From Isoperla grammatica (Eukaryota > Arthropoda > Insecta > Plecoptera > Perlodidae): a stretch of 64,000 nucleotides of DNA. The notes beneath the pieces are model-generated. The model was not told the origin of the DNA. It saw nothing but the letters and a program-made list of their open reading frames with translations, and searched no databases. The stretch lies in the NCBI GenBank assembly GCA_945910005.1, contig OX246741.1, positions 34,625,488 through 34,689,487 on the forward strand. Direction: 5' to 3'. Below are positions 10,475 to 23,602 of the stretch, in pieces (within the stretch, counting starts at the first letter, position 1; the number at the start of each line of letters is the position of its first letter). The translations under genes were made by a program, and so were the position numbers.

Positions 10475-10665
10475 GATCCAATAAATTAAATTGTACATGC
10501 AAATTGGAACGTCTACAGCGAAAGAACGGCGCCAATGCATACAAAACAACTGTCGTGCATTTCCGCATTTTAAAGCTTTCTTATAGATGTTATTACGTCA
10601 CTTTCTACAGAACAGCTTTTGAAATAGCGTCATTTTTTGCATGAAAAAACTTCGTCAGTTTTAAA
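10455..10665 (+). repeat. Dispersed repeat, copy 1
   Basis: Collinear with 20615-20800: tgaatatctgagct, gaacgtctacagcgaaagaac, tcttatagatgttat, cagaacagctttt, gaaatagcgtcatttttgc and cgtcagtttt recur in the same order and spacing. Non-coding; family unknown. Confidence 0.6.
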
Positions 10666-11759
10666 TGTGTAAAGTAAATAAAACAAACACAGGTATACAT
10701 TTATCACCATGCAATGACCAGCAGAGAAGGTGGGACATTTATTTTCCACAACTTGGCTTTGATTCTCATTGCGGTGTTCCTCGACAGTTTGTCGAATATC
10801 AAGATAGTTTGCAGTAGTTCTCGCGACAAAAGTTTAAATCATTCAAAACACACAAAACTAATATCGTGATTTCTGTAGAGAAATATGGATATCATAACTG
10901 CTATAGTTGCCTCATACAGCTACAGCTTATTCAGTTATGAATATCAATCAAATGAAAAAAAGATGTACATTTTTCACCAACAGAATAATTAAAATCTCGG
11001 CTTATCTATATGCTGCGCATGTGAACTTTGACCACATTAATTGTTTTGTCAAGTCAGGATCATATGACTCGAAATCAATTGCAGCTGCTCAAGTTTCCTT
11101 GAGAGTCGGATCACAAAATCGAGGCAATTGACAGACTGGATAAAACCGCTTCTTATCCGATCGAGGCGCAGATGTCTGCGACCTCTTGACCTCATCAGTA
11201 ACAGCTAAATTAGTGGTTACGCAATGGCTTTCTTCCAGCGATCCTAAGTGAAACATTTAGGCGCTGCTGCGAATTCTTACCACAGAAAAGATTGCGTAGT
11301 TTCATTTCATAGCTGTGTACTCAATTCTGTATAAAATGGCAAAGGCCGTTTATTAAATTCCGATGTAAGAGGAAAGTACTGTTGGTCTACTACACTTGAA
11401 ATAATGTCGAGCGAGCAAACTGCAAGCTTCCATTGGAAGAAAACGGAACACTCTCCTTGAAGACAAAAAAGTGCAATCCGTACTGCCTCCATTTTCTTTT
11501 TATTATCAGTTCTTCACAATAAAACTCCCAAATGAGAGTTGAGAAGTACATGGTTTCCTATTGGACTTAAAGAAATTTGACAAGTTCAATATTTAAAAGC
11601 TATGCTATATTTTAGGTTAGGTAGGGTAGGCTATACTTAATCACCAAAAAAAGGCTCACCGATAAAAAAAAATGTAAAATTATTTCATCAAAATTCAAAT
11701 AAAAAAAATAAAAAAATGTAAACAGATTCTTGTTTTCTTTCCCAAAGGTTGCATCTCAC

Positions 11760-12019
11760 CTGGAGTCTACGATCTGCTTGGCGATGTCCATGAGGGGGGC
11801 ATCCCCCAGCCAGTGCGTGTTGTTGGGGGTGGCGATGTAGAGGAGGGCGGGGAAGGGGCGCAAGAAGGGGTGCACTGGAGTCTCGGGGTCATCAGTCTTG
11901 TGTCTGGGGTAGAAGGTGGCGAACTGAGACAGGTAACCACCCAGCTTGCATTCGCGGTTGTTGAGATATGGAAGAGCTGCTTCGCCGTGGACTTCGAAGG
12001 CGCGACCCCATACCACACC
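11760..12019 (-). CDS. CHAC1/CHAC2-like: ChaC exon 3, catalytic-residue exon (residues 72-157 plus two bases)
   Basis: 260 bp, phase 0 in and phase 2 out. It encodes GVVWGRAFEV, then YLNNRECKLGGY, in which the Glu of NRE aligns with the catalytic Glu established for human CHAC1, then FATFYPRH, LLYIATPNNTHWLG and IAKQIVDS. The acceptor is TTGCAG|GGTGTGG (12021-12020 is AG) and the donor TCCAG|GTGAGATG (GT at 11759-11758). The proline-containing insert HKTDDPETPVHPFLRP is somewhat longer than in vertebrate CHAC proteins. A 43-bp tandem duplication sits directly upstream of the acceptor, and the first codons plus acceptor are repeated near 12448. Confidence 0.93.
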
Positions 12020-12105
12020 CTGCAAGCAGAAGCAATGGTTGACATTACCAGAGGCAAGGCCCCTGCAAGCAGAAGCAATGGTTGACATTACCAGAGGCAA
12101 AACCT
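12020..12105. repeat. 43-bp tandem duplication at the exon 3 acceptor
   Basis: ctgcaagcagaagcaatggt...ttaccagaggcaa occurs at 12020 and again at 12063. The duplication includes the intron side of the acceptor (TTGCAG on the minus strand), so a second AG-containing tract lies 43 bp upstream of the true one. Confidence 0.85.
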
Positions 12106-12427
12106 AATGTCCACACGCATCGCGTAATTTGCACTTGCACTGAGGATGCGTGATGTAGCATGATCAGGGGCAAAACCCCTGCCGCCGGAGGCAATTTCGC
12201 CGTAGGCTAAAAATCTTCGGGCCTGCATTATGTTTGATGTCTTAAAACGCATTTTGAGGCGATATCTTGTCATAAAAAAAAAAATCAATATTGCATTGGT
12301 AATGCAACAATGCAATGGTACTTGTACTTGCAACCTATCAAAAGTCACTCGCAAGTTTCGAGATACCGAGTAGAAATGATGAGGGTTGCATAGCGGTATG
12401 AGTGACACAGTACAGGTCTTACATACA

Positions 12428-12475
12428 TGCGCGGCCCCATACCACACCCTGCAAGCAAAAGAAGGGAGTTGACAC
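12428..12475 (-). pseudogene. Partial duplicate of the exon 3 5' end with its acceptor
   Basis: On the minus strand GCTTGCAG|GGTGTGGTATGGGG repeats the exon 3 acceptor and the first codons (GVVWGR), 429 bp upstream of exon 3. After about 20 coding bases it diverges and meets TAA. The match also extends into the flanking intron. It is a decoy acceptor or exon relic. Confidence 0.75.
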
Positions 12476-15172
12476 CACTTTAATCATTTACTATTAGGGT
12501 TTTAGCATTACAAACCTGGCGACATGAAAACAGCTTTGCCACGCCAAGATGCTCTACTTGATTCCTGTCTTGGTGGATACAAAGTTATCTCCTTGCCGTG
12601 CAGTGTAGCGCAGGGCAAACGATGTGGACTGGACAGATTGAATTAACATATTGATTTCAGTAGCCTAAGATTCGTTGGGCAATTTTAAGGAAGTCTTGAT
12701 GTAAGGTTTACCTTGAGCTAGATATCTCATAACAACCACAGTCTGATGATTAATTCATGCATGATCATTCGATGGATCGAAAATGACGGTTAGGTGAAGT
12801 GGAGTGAAGCGTTCAGTTGACATTGCAGCAGTCTAGCTAGAGCTAGACTTCTAAAGTAGACTTCTAAAGTAGTTGCATAGCCGACTATCGTCTTTTCGGC
12901 TTCGCAAGTGTCAACTAAATGTATTTCCAAATGAATAGATATATTATGACATCTCACCTTACACAAGGACTAAAAGTCCTTCATACTGTAATATGTTTAC
13001 ACTCCAGTGAAATGTGTTTTAAAAATTACCAACTTGGACCGTTCCTTATACACGGGCTGTGATGACCAGTTTTTTAGAATACTGAGGGTATAAAAAACAA
13101 ATTATTTTGCCTAGTTTGTACTAATGAGGCTAAAATACTTATGGCCAAGTATATTGACCTCACACAAGTCTGACCTCCAAGAAACTTTTCCTCTCTCTCA
13201 TTGCTGAAGGTTTGTATAGGATTCCAATTTTTTTGCTAGAAGCACCATTGCTTGGATTCTAAATGATCTGTTAGAGAGAAAATTCCTAGCATTCGCGGCG
13301 CAGGCCTAATTCTGGGAAGATGTTCATGCGTCCTTGCTCTATTTGGTTCACTACGGCTTCTTTTGAGGAAGCAACGCAAGTATACTGGCGGGTCTATGAA
13401 CTATACGAGAGGAGTGGTCTAGCTATGCAACAAATTATACCCTCGCCGCTGTTGTTTAGGAGGTCGCATTAACTAAATAATAATAGCGATGAGCTGACCA
13501 TGAGAGTGTAAAAAAGTGTAGCTTTTTTTCCGGATGTATCATCAAAATCAGAGAGCGTATCTATCGTGTGACCACACGATCGAGTGCTCACTTCATTCTC
13601 AAATACATTCTCGTCTACAGAAATAATGTTGGTACAAGCAAGAGTGCTGCGTCACACATAGCTTGGAAGGTATGAGAATATAATGAATTTTGTTGTTCGT
13701 ATCTTTGAAAATTACATTCAATAATAGAACTTTGGATTTGAAACAATTTCAATAATATTTATAATCACATTTATACAAATAAAAGTGGTTTACCCTCTTT
13801 GAGATTCGCCCCTCCCCCCCTCAACGTTCCATTAGTGTCACCATCACCATAGACTGAGTTTGGTTTACAGTTGATGATGAGATGTGTGACTGATAATGAT
13901 ACTATAAAACTTGTCTGCAATTAGTCATTTGCTCGATTCCAGTAATCGCTTTTGGCCAAATAGTCTCGAGTTATCGTCGGTGGTGTCCTAACCTTGATTG
14001 ACATCGGATGGCGGATGACGTACAAGATCAATATAATTATGTGGAGTAGGCCTATAGGCCTACATACAGCTATTCCTCGACACGAGAATACAATAATTAT
14101 ACGTCCAACATAAAAATGTGAATTGATTATGCATATCAGCTGTGAAATACAAAAACGTATTCAATTATTGCTATCAAAGTCGATTCATAGTTCCCACGTG
14201 ACGTCACAGCGGCCATGATTGCGACACAATTGCGAAGGACCAATCCTAGATAATTGGAAAATACTCAAATTTAATAAATAAGCCTAGTTTAGAATTTAAA
14301 AGTAATAATAAGTAATACAAAAATAAAGAATAACACGTACCATTTCTATTTAAAAAAACAGGCTGGATTTTAAAGAACTAAGAATTTATGTGTTCTACCA
14401 CAACAGCCTTCAATTGTTTCTCCATGGCAACGTCAAACTTTGATCACAAATGTGGCCGCCACGTGCAAAGATGTGACGTACGTGTGACCTAGAGAAATGT
14501 CATTAGGTCACCGAAAACTGTAATGAGTGTATCTTCAGTGACCAATACAGCAGCTGAGCTGAAGATACTTTGCAGCAATTATATCGGCATTTCGTTTGTA
14601 ATTGGCATCTCCCGATGTAGGGTTAAAACACAGCTAATGTAACACGTGGCTAAAGCACGTATAGTACCAATTTATGAGGTAGCCAATGAGGAAACGACAT
14701 CGTAAAGCTACAAGCCACGTGCTTCACTATATTTGGGTCAGTCGCGCATTAAATTGGGTGATGCTGCCGAAGTGCGCAGTTTTCCTGGACTCAGACGAGA
14801 ATACATCGGAATGCGGATAAATAAACACATCTTGCTAATCTATAGATATCACGTTGGCCTACCTAAATTTAAATTGTGCTTTTTTTAATCACGAGATACG
14901 TTCGACCCACATTTTCACTTCGTCAAAACAGGAAGAGTCTGCGTCCAAATTAGCGTACAACGCCTATACGGTATAATAATGATGGGCTCCATATAACTTA
15001 GCCACCAAAATAGATGTTACATCAATCGCACTTGAACCATAGAGATAAAGATAAAATGAATTTAAAAACTTGAGAAATTGAAGCATTGTCTTTCGGACCA
15101 GGTGCGGTAATTCTGAAACCCCCAAACACAGTAGCCGGCCGTGACTAACATGGGGTAGAGACCCTCCGCCAT

Positions 15173-15384
15173 CGGCAGTTCGCCTACCACCTTTTACTGC
15201 CCATAACACTTTAGTCGGGTAGTAGAAGTTCGCCAAGCGACGCGATGACGGAGCCTGATTGCTCAGCAACTTCACCGAAGATATACGAAGACAGCCGAAG
15301 ACTCCGTCATCGCAATTCGCTTGGCGAACTTCTACTACCAGACTAAAGTATGTTGGGCAGCATAAGGCGGTAGACAAACTGCCG
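15173..15384. mobile_element. Palindromic MITE, 212 bp
   Basis: cggcagttcgcctacc...gtagtagaagttcgccaagc...cgatgacggag pairs with ctccgtcatcgc...gcttggcgaacttctactac...ggtagacaaactgccg; the arms cover about 80 bp each. It lies about 570 bp from the exon 2 donor. The 137-aa ORF at 14964-15377 crosses it and is rejected. Confidence 0.75.
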
Positions 15385-15957
15385 ATTGCGTTGCGACTCT
15401 AGTTTACTCACTCAACGCTATGAGGAAGACCACCTTTACAAATGTATGAAATAACTAGGAATCTGTTGTCTTTCGTCGATGCAGCGTGTATGAACGGGGG
15501 GGGGGGGTTACATTACTGCTGTTAGAGCACCCCTGCACATACGTCCAGTTTTGCATGTCAGTTTAGTTTGCACATGTATGTGCAAAACAAACCAAGCACA
15601 TTCGATGTTTTTACTCACGCAAGAATGACGTTATTTCATCAGATATTCTGTGAAAAGTGCATCATGAGTTGTTTTGTACGTTAATTATGTGTGAATTCCA
15701 AAGAAGCTTGCATCGTTCTCTCGCCACGAACGTTCCAATTTGCTGCCTAATTTTTTAGAGTATGATATGATCATGAATGCCACCAAATGTACACGATCTA
15801 TAGCTACAATTTCGACAAAGTCATGGAAAACTGAACGTGGGTGGATGTGGGCGAGTTCAGCGTGCATAAGAATAGTTACAGCGGGAGAACTATAGCAACA
15901 GCATCAGCAACTGGTTCTAAGTTTATATAAGGGTTGGTGACCCTGTAGTGTTCTCAC

Positions 15958-15993
15958 CTCTTTGTCTGCCACCAGGGTCGCCACACGTCCGGG
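15958..15993 (-). CDS. CHAC1/CHAC2-like: ChaC exon 2, 36-bp micro-exon (residues 60-71)
   Basis: This exon is exactly 12 codons, PGRVATLVADKE, too short to appear as a separate ORF. It was found by looking for the conserved PGRV.TL segment that must follow HRG...DK in ChaC proteins. The acceptor on the minus strand is a (TTTG)n pyrimidine-rich tract followed by CAG (15996-15994). The donor is GAG|GTGAGAAC (GT at 15957-15956). Phase is 0 on both sides, so skipping it would keep the frame but remove a core beta strand. It lies about 31 kb from exon 1 copy A. Confidence 0.92.
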
Positions 15994-18952
15994 CTGAAAC
16001 AAACAAACAAACAAACTCGAATTAGACTTGTAATTCATTGTGTTGGCAACACTGACAACCACAACGTGACAATGACTGTGAAGTTATATCTGCAACTGGC
16101 ACGCGGGCATTCCATGATGAAACTGGCAACTTGCAGAGAGAATCTTTAAAAATTGCTCTCATTATACGACACATTCGACATTTGCATCTTGCAGGATCTT
16201 ACCGTGTATTGAGCTTTGAATTCATATGGATATACACAGTCATTATCCATTACATTGCGTTACTTCAACAATATAATAAATTTTACACTAATAAAGCTAT
16301 GATATAAAATAGTACGATATAGGAAATGGTTACAATCACAATGTGAAAACTGGTTGTCATACCTATAGTCTTTATCCCTTTCCTGTTATGCGGTAGAAAG
16401 AGCCCTGCCTGTCGTACGAAATGACTAAATGATCGAAACAACAACAATACTTGTCACCCTAGTCTCTAGAAGACATTAAAAAAGCACGAATCAACAATAA
16501 TTGTACAAGGTTCTATCCCATTTTACAACATTTCCGCGCAAAAAACATTAATTTTAGCGTGATTTTTTCACTTTTCCTAGTAGGCCTAATACCTAGTGTT
16601 GCAGTGTTATGGTACGCTGACTTGTATATACGTACCTGTTCCCCTCTCGATACATTACGATGGTGATAGTAGATAAAATATATTGTTATTTACATCCTGT
16701 CATATAAAAATAAAATAAGACCTTCGAGCTATTCTGTCAAAACCTGGAACTTCATGAAAAGAGTCACGAATTTTAATGAAAAGTAAAAAATATACTGAAA
16801 CCGTCGCGGATAATCCGTCTTTTTTCGTTTTTTTTTCACTTTGTTTCTCTTTTTTTTAGCTCCGAACCTGAATAGAACAAAAATGGGGGAAATATATTTA
16901 TCTTGACAGAAATAGTTTATAAACAAAACTATCGTGGTTACTTTTTATTTAAAACAAAGCTCGCGTCTTCGAATAAGGTGTCACGTGTAACTGAAAGGCG
17001 TCGCGACTCCTCGGTCAAACGCCATGATACCATTTAGTTTAGCCCACCTCCCCGGCGTCGCAGCCCATTTATACAACCGAGGAGTTGTGCCAAAAGGATT
17101 TGGATCAAGGTCAAACTACTTGACCCAAAACTCTATGACCACACATGATGACAATCTTGTCTTGGTGTCAATAACACTACGAGTCTTATCTGCGTACATA
17201 CGTACACTACACGAGGATGATAGTGCAAGTTTGTGTTGCTGTTTAGTGACCTCTAGTCGTTACTTACACACGATTGATCTATCAATCAATAAAATATAAT
17301 ATCATAATATGATTCGTTTTATGGCTTTCGCCAATCTAATTAAACTGAATGATGTATGATTAGAACAAAAATAAACTACTATAATAGTGATGATATTTGG
17401 GCTAACTACGTCTTTTATTTTTGCAACGATGCAAAACAAGACGATGAAAAAACGACACATACATGACATCCAAACCCAATTGCCAGGCTGAAACGCAGAG
17501 GCCACGGTTAAATATACCATACAACTAATATACCACGGCCAAAGGCTGGCCACAACACTAATATAGTGATACAGGACTCGACAGTCTACGGTTGCCCAAA
17601 ACAGTGCGTTTCATCTTCCAAGCAGCTCTCTTACAAAATATTACGAACAAAAATTGTTAGGAAATAAAAAAAGCCATTATCTCACAAATTTCCCCTATTT
17701 AAAAATAAATAATTATTAATTAGAATAACTTTTCAGGCACACTACAGAGTAGTGAAGATATGCCACGGGGATGTGTAAGACAGCGTTGAAGGTCCTCTCA
17801 ATCCTCCTTCATAGGCCTTCAACGGTTTGAGACAACCAGCCTCTAGTAAGCAGATGTTCGTTACATTCAAATGTTCTAAATATTTAATTTGAAATCATTA
17901 AAAATGTTAATTCTATCCCGGGATGTGAAACCTTTAGAGAGCACTATCAGTATTTCTAAACTCGTGCAAAAGTCAAGCTATAGACATAGGTAGATATAGT
18001 ATAGGTAGGATAGGTATAGTTATAATCTACATGAATGATTTGATTTTGATATAGAACGAAGTGACTTGTACACATATTTGTTTTGTTATCCCTTACTTCT
18101 GACCTTTGCTTAGCTCACGGTAATGTTTATTTACTTGCTCTGTGATAGGTAAGCCTACATACATGGTAGACATAGCTATTATGGACATGGCATGTTTGAT
18201 CAATATAAGGACCGATGCAATAATAATTGGGTTTATCGATACATTATCAATACGATAAGCGAAGGTCGACTCTATATATTGACACTTCGTAGCATTATGC
18301 ACTTACCAAGAATAAACACAGTTTATCACCGGAAGTGGATAATATTGTCGTTCTGATAGTAAAACATACTTTGATCTGCGTGGTCGTAAATGTGCAATTA
18401 AACTATCACCGTATGCTTTTGTAATTTCAGATTTAATGATTTCCGATTGGTTGCCAATTGGCAATTGCCATACAACACGCATTGTGCCATCTAGCAGGCG
18501 GCACCTTGTCTGTTCATTACGTACCCGTGGATAAATGTCTGGTGACCGTGAAGGTATATCAGTTGGATTGTATGCCCGACAACATATAAATCATTAACAA
18601 CAAATAGTTACTCCTGTGCATTAAAATACGATGTATTATTATTCTGCTCGCAATCAAATTTATGCTAATTAGTTCGCGAGCACCAACAATCAGCAGATAA
18701 TAATAATATGATGATGCAGGAAATTGCAAGAGTAAAGAAGGTTTTTGTCCGACCCTAGGTTGATTTATTTATGTCGATAGCTGTACACATAAGATTATAT
18801 ACCATAACATAATTATAATTTCAATCTTAGTTGTTATTCAAGGTAAAACACCTATAACCGTACTAAAGTTATGCCTGCAGTAGTTAATGCATTTGGGTAG
18901 TCATGGCCATAGCATTAGTAAACGTATCAAGTACAATCACAAATCCTTAATA

Positions 18953-19127
18953 CAGTAAAACTTCTTTATAACAAACTCTTGGGGACCAGATTATTAGGCC
19001 TACATATTATTTTGTCATAAAGAACATTTATTTATAAAGATGTAACCTTTTGGGATCTCAACTCAAACACAGTTGGTTATATAGATCATTTTGTTATAAA
19101 GACTTTTGTTATAAAGAAGTTTCTCTG
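18953..19127. mobile_element. pogo/Tc1-like MITE, 175 bp
   Basis: The left end CAGTAAAACTTCTTTATAAC and the inverted right end CAGAGAAACTTCTTTATAAC are flanked by TA on both sides (18951-18952 and 19128-19129). TA duplications and CAG-starting ends fit the pogo branch of Tc1/mariner. Non-coding. Confidence 0.7.
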
Positions 19128-20102
19128 TATTGTGAAGCTATAGGGCAGTTAGTATTGTATCCTTCCCTCTGACATTCATCATACGTAGGTATACGTTACA
19201 GGCCTCCGAGGTTACCGAAGGTAGGCCTAACGCTATCGTGTAGCGCCCTAACGTTAAGAAAAGGCACGAGTTTGAAAATTTGTCTACTCGATACGTATCA
19301 GGGTCGACATAGAAATTCCCCTACAAGATAGAAAACTCTCTACTGTTGTATATGGCCGAGAAAAGCTTTGTATTTGTAAAAGTAGCTGTTTCGTTGAAAA
19401 TGAGTTCCTATAAGTGAATAACTCCGGGCACGTAAAGATTGCGACCTCCCAAGTGTGTTTTGGTTTCAAGGTGATCCCCATCCCATGCCTCACAACAATA
19501 CAGAGATATAGTCGAGGGACTGGACGTTATTTCCATCAGTATCATGCAAGAGTGTGGCAATTGGCACCGCGCTTGTGACCACCACATTGGGGGCATCACT
19601 CGCAATGAACAATTGCAAATGCAAAGTGTTATTAGGACATGCATTAAATGGAGCATGGCCTTCTGGCCTTGATACAAAATAGAGCTCTAAAGCAATGATT
19701 CCAAACTTTTCTACCCCAATCTCACAGAAGCTATATATAACCTTACAAGTTCTGAAACCTCGCCAAACTATTGTTTGTTTCATGCATGAACATCGCAACA
19801 CATAATTAATATAATTTTTGCACCAAAATAACTATGTTCCACTTGGGCAATTAGTGTACAATGAATGTTCGCTAGTGCGTCGTATGGTCTGGCGGGATAC
19901 TACATAGTCATGTGGAATGCAATACGCAGACCAAGATTGTTAATTGCAGGGTTAAAACCAGTTAAAACTCTTCTGTGAAAAAAACGAAATTAAATAACTG
20001 AAAACTGAAACCAGTATGAGCACCCTCACAATTTGAGAAACACTGCTCTACGCCCTGAAAATAAGTTTGGTACCATATGCGGCATTAGCATTGAGTTTAT
20101 TA

Positions 20103-20195
20103 GTGTATAGGGTAGAGCCCCAGCGGCCATTGGCGGCTGTCTACCCATAGATCGCCCGTGTACGCTAGTAGTGGCCTCTACCCTACACTATGATA
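20103..20195. repeat. Small inverted repeat
   Basis: tagtgtatagggtagagcccc pairs with ggcctctaccctacacta; about 20-bp arms around a 55-bp middle. Confidence 0.5.
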
Positions 20196-20614
20196 TTAGT
20201 ATGGCTGCATATAGTAGGCCTACCAAACTCATTTTCAGATCGCTTTAAAAGAAAAAGACTATTACAATCAATTATATCCACAAAAAGATAACAGTTTAAA
20301 AAGTGAATCCCAACACTATAACACTAAATATCCACACCTGTGTGTATTGCTCTCGATCCCGAATAATGACATCAGGAGAGGGACAAAGTAACCTAGCTAA
20401 AAAAATCTGTTGACAAGGAAAAGTGCCAAGGACAAAGTTAATGTAGGCCTAACATTCGCTTCACACGAACGTATTGATAAGTGAACACAAACAGTGTATT
20501 GACTCAAGTGGTGCACGCTACCTAGTAACGCACGCTCGCCGTCACATATAAATCAATTTATCAACCCCTCGTTGGCTTGCGCGTGCCAGGCAATAAGATG
20601 ACACGACCGAACTG

Positions 20615-20800
20615 AACATTGTTTGAAAATCTGAGCTGTTCTTCGAACGTCTGTAGCGAGAGAACTGTGGAAAAATCTTTGGAACACAACTTTCATGTTC
20701 TTACTTATAGATTTTATAACCTCACTTCTTACAAAACAGACAGCCAACGAAATAACGCCATTTGTCGCGAGGAAAAGCTCGTCAGTTTTTCATGCGCACA
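20615..20800 (+). repeat. Dispersed repeat, copy 2
   Basis: Collinear with 10455-10665 (see that entry); more substitutions and small indels. Two short ORFs on opposite strands here are shadows of the repeat. Confidence 0.6.
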
Positions 20801-21248
20801 CTAAACTGACATGTGCAGAACTGTACGTGTGTGTGGGGACCTTTAGTTCGTGAGTTTTCCTGGTCGGTTGTGTAAATGTTACTGGCTTCGCTAACCGCGC
20901 TCAAACTTTAGCACATGCTTTATTTCAAGTGTATAAATGTTCTTTATAGCATTGAGTTTGTTATTTGTTACACTAACAAGCTCAATGTTAATAGTTTGTA
21001 GTACTCAAGCCTGGTCCCACGTAACTGATCAAGCAAGTGCTGATAAAGGAGATAGTAACATTTACTATACCCCTGATTTACACATGTCGGTGTAGTGAAG
21101 TGTCGTGTCGTATTCTAATACGACACGCGGACGCCAAAGACAAAATTGGTAAAGATCCCCAATCGTAGTTTTGTAAGGGCTCTTCAAACATATTTTTAGT
21201 TTTAAAAACGGTTGAGAGACCGATCGGTAAAAACGAATCTACGAACGG

Positions 21249-21291
<43 letters not shown>

Positions 21292-21296
<5 letters not shown>

Positions 21297-21527
21297 AAAG
21301 GATACATTTTACGGTTAAACCAATCTAAATTTTATTTTTAATGATAAGTCAACGTTTCGACGACTTTAGCGTCGTCTTTTTCAAGACATACAAATATATT
21401 TGTATATATAACATATTTTGTATATTTGTATGTCTTGAAAAAGACGACGCTAAAGTCGTCGAAACGTTGACTTATCATTAAAAATAAAATTAAGATTGGT
21501 TTAACCGTAAAATGTATCCTTTCTTTA
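21292..21527. mobile_element. Head-to-head palindrome with hammerhead-like core, in the array
   Basis: About 105-bp arms face each other around an AT-rich centre (tatttgtatatataacatattttg). Each arm reads outward TTGAAAAAGACGACG, GCTAAAGTCGTC, then GAAACGTTGAC, followed by gattggtttaaccgtaaaatg. A GACGAC/GTCGTC stem followed by CGAAAC recalls the stem II and GAAA part of hammerhead ribozymes found in Penelope-like retroelements. However, the expected CTGATGA is TTGAAAA, so activity is doubtful. Single-arm fragments recur at 29431-29510 and 31345-31420. Confidence 0.55.
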
Positions 21528-21735
21528 CATATTGCAACCAACAAAGTCTGAGAAATCATATATAATATATATATATATACAGTGTTAAATTTTCTAGTGT
21601 AGTGTCGTGTTGTGTTAGAGTGAGACAAAATTGGGAAAGATCCCCAATCGTAGTTTTGTAAGGGCTCTTCAAACATATTTTTAGTTTTAAAAACGGTTGA
21701 GAGACCGATCGGTAATAACGAATCTACGAACGAGA

Positions 21736-21766
<31 letters not shown>

Positions 21767-22105
21767 GTTCAATAGTGTAGTATAGTGTCGTGTCGTGTTA
21801 GAGTGAGACAAAATTGGTAAAGATCCCCAATCGTAGTTTTGTAAGGGCTCTTCAAACATATTTTTAGTTTTAAAAACGGTTGAGAGACCGATCGGTAATA
21901 ACGAATCTACGAACGAGAATATATATATATATATATATATAAATATATATATTGTGTTCAATAGTGTAGTATAGTGTCGTGTTGTGTTAGAGTGAGACAA
22001 AATTGGGAAAGATCCCCAATCGTAGTTTTGTAAGGGCTCTTCAAACATATTTTTAGTTTTAAAAACGGTTGAGAGACCGATCGGTAATAACGAATCTACG
22101 AACGA

Positions 22106-22152
<47 letters not shown>

Positions 22153-22473
22153 GTTCAATAGTGTAGTATAGTGTCGTGTCGTGTTAGAGTGAGACAAAAT
22201 TGGTAAAGATCCCCAATCGTAGTTTTGTAAGGGCTCTTCAAACATATTTTTAGTTTTAAAAACGGTTGAGAGACCGATCGGTAATAACGAATCTACGAAC
22301 GAGAATATATATATATATATTGTGTTCAATAGTGTAGTATAGTGTCGTGTCGTGTTAGAGTGAGACAAAATTGGGAAAGATCCCCAATCGTAGTTTTGTA
22401 AGGGCTCTTCAAACATATTTTTAGTTTTAAAAACGGTTGAGAGACCGATCGGTAATAACGAATCTACGAACGA

Positions 22474-22514
<41 letters not shown>

Positions 22515-23016
22515 GTTCAATAGTGTAGTATAGTGTCGTGTCGTGTTAGAGTGAGACAAAATTGGTAAAGATCCCCAATCGTAGTTTTGTAAGGGCTCTT
22601 CAAACATATTTTTAGTTTTAAAAACGGTTGAGAGACCGATCGGTAATAACGAATCTACGAACGAGAATATATATATATATATTGTGTTCAATAGTGTAGT
22701 ATAGTGTCGTGTCGTGTTAGAGTGAGACAAAATTGGGAAAGATCCCCAATCGTAGTTTTGTAAGGGCTCTTCAAACATATTTTTAGTTTTAAAAACGGTT
22801 GAGAGACCGATCGGTAATAACGAATCTACGAACGAGAATATATATATATATATATATATATATTGTGTTCAATAGTGTAGTATAGTGTCGTGTCGTGTTA
22901 GAGTGAGACAAAATTGGTAAAGATCCCCAATCGTAGTTTTGTAAGGGCTCTTCAAACATATTTTTAGTTTTAAAAACGGTTGAGAGACCGATCGGTAATA
23001 ACGAATCTACGAACGA

Positions 23017-23061
<45 letters not shown>

Positions 23062-23559
23062 GTTCAATAGTGTAGTATAGTGTCGTGTCGTGTTAGAGTG
23101 AGACAAAATTGGTAAAGATCCCCAATCGTAGTTTTGTAAGGGCTCTTCAAACATATTTTTAGTTTTAAAAACGGTTGAGAGACCAATCGGTAATAACGAA
23201 TCTACGAACGTGAATATATATATATATATATATATATTGTGTTCAATAGTGTAGTATAGTGTCGTGTCGTGTTAGAGTGAGACAAAATTGGGAAAGATCC
23301 CCAATCGTAGTTTTGTAAGGGCTCTTCAAACATATTTTTAGTTTTAAAAACGGTTGAGAGACCGATCGGTAATAACGAATCTACGAACGGGAATATATAT
23401 ATATACAGTGTTCAATTTTCTAGTGTAGTGTCGTGTTGTGTTAGAGTGAGACAAAATTGGGAAAGATCCCCAATCGTAGTTTTGTAAGGGCTCTTCAAAC
23501 ATATTTTTAGTTTTAAAAACGGTTGAGAGACCGATCGGTAATAACGAATCTACGAACGA

Positions 23560-23602
<43 letters not shown>

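Larger units (their letters stand above)
9006..11759 (-). other. ChaC intron 3
   Basis: GT at 11759-11758 and AG at 9007-9006. It contains the CRE MITE, the 95-98 bp minisatellite, a poly-G tract (10077-10092), a palindromic MITE (10330-10474), a dispersed repeat (10455-10665) and an A-rich patch (11645-11720). Short ORFs here are not supported. Confidence 0.8.
12020..15957 (-). other. ChaC intron 2
   Basis: GT at 15957-15956 and AG at 12021-12020. Apart from the acceptor duplications (12020-12475), a palindromic MITE (15173-15384) and a short poly-G (15498-15508), I see nothing recognisable between 12.5 and 15.1 kb. Confidence 0.8.

Noticed and set aside
14964..15377. 137-codon minus-strand ORF
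   Set aside because: Crosses the palindromic MITE at 15173-15384 and has no recognisable domain.
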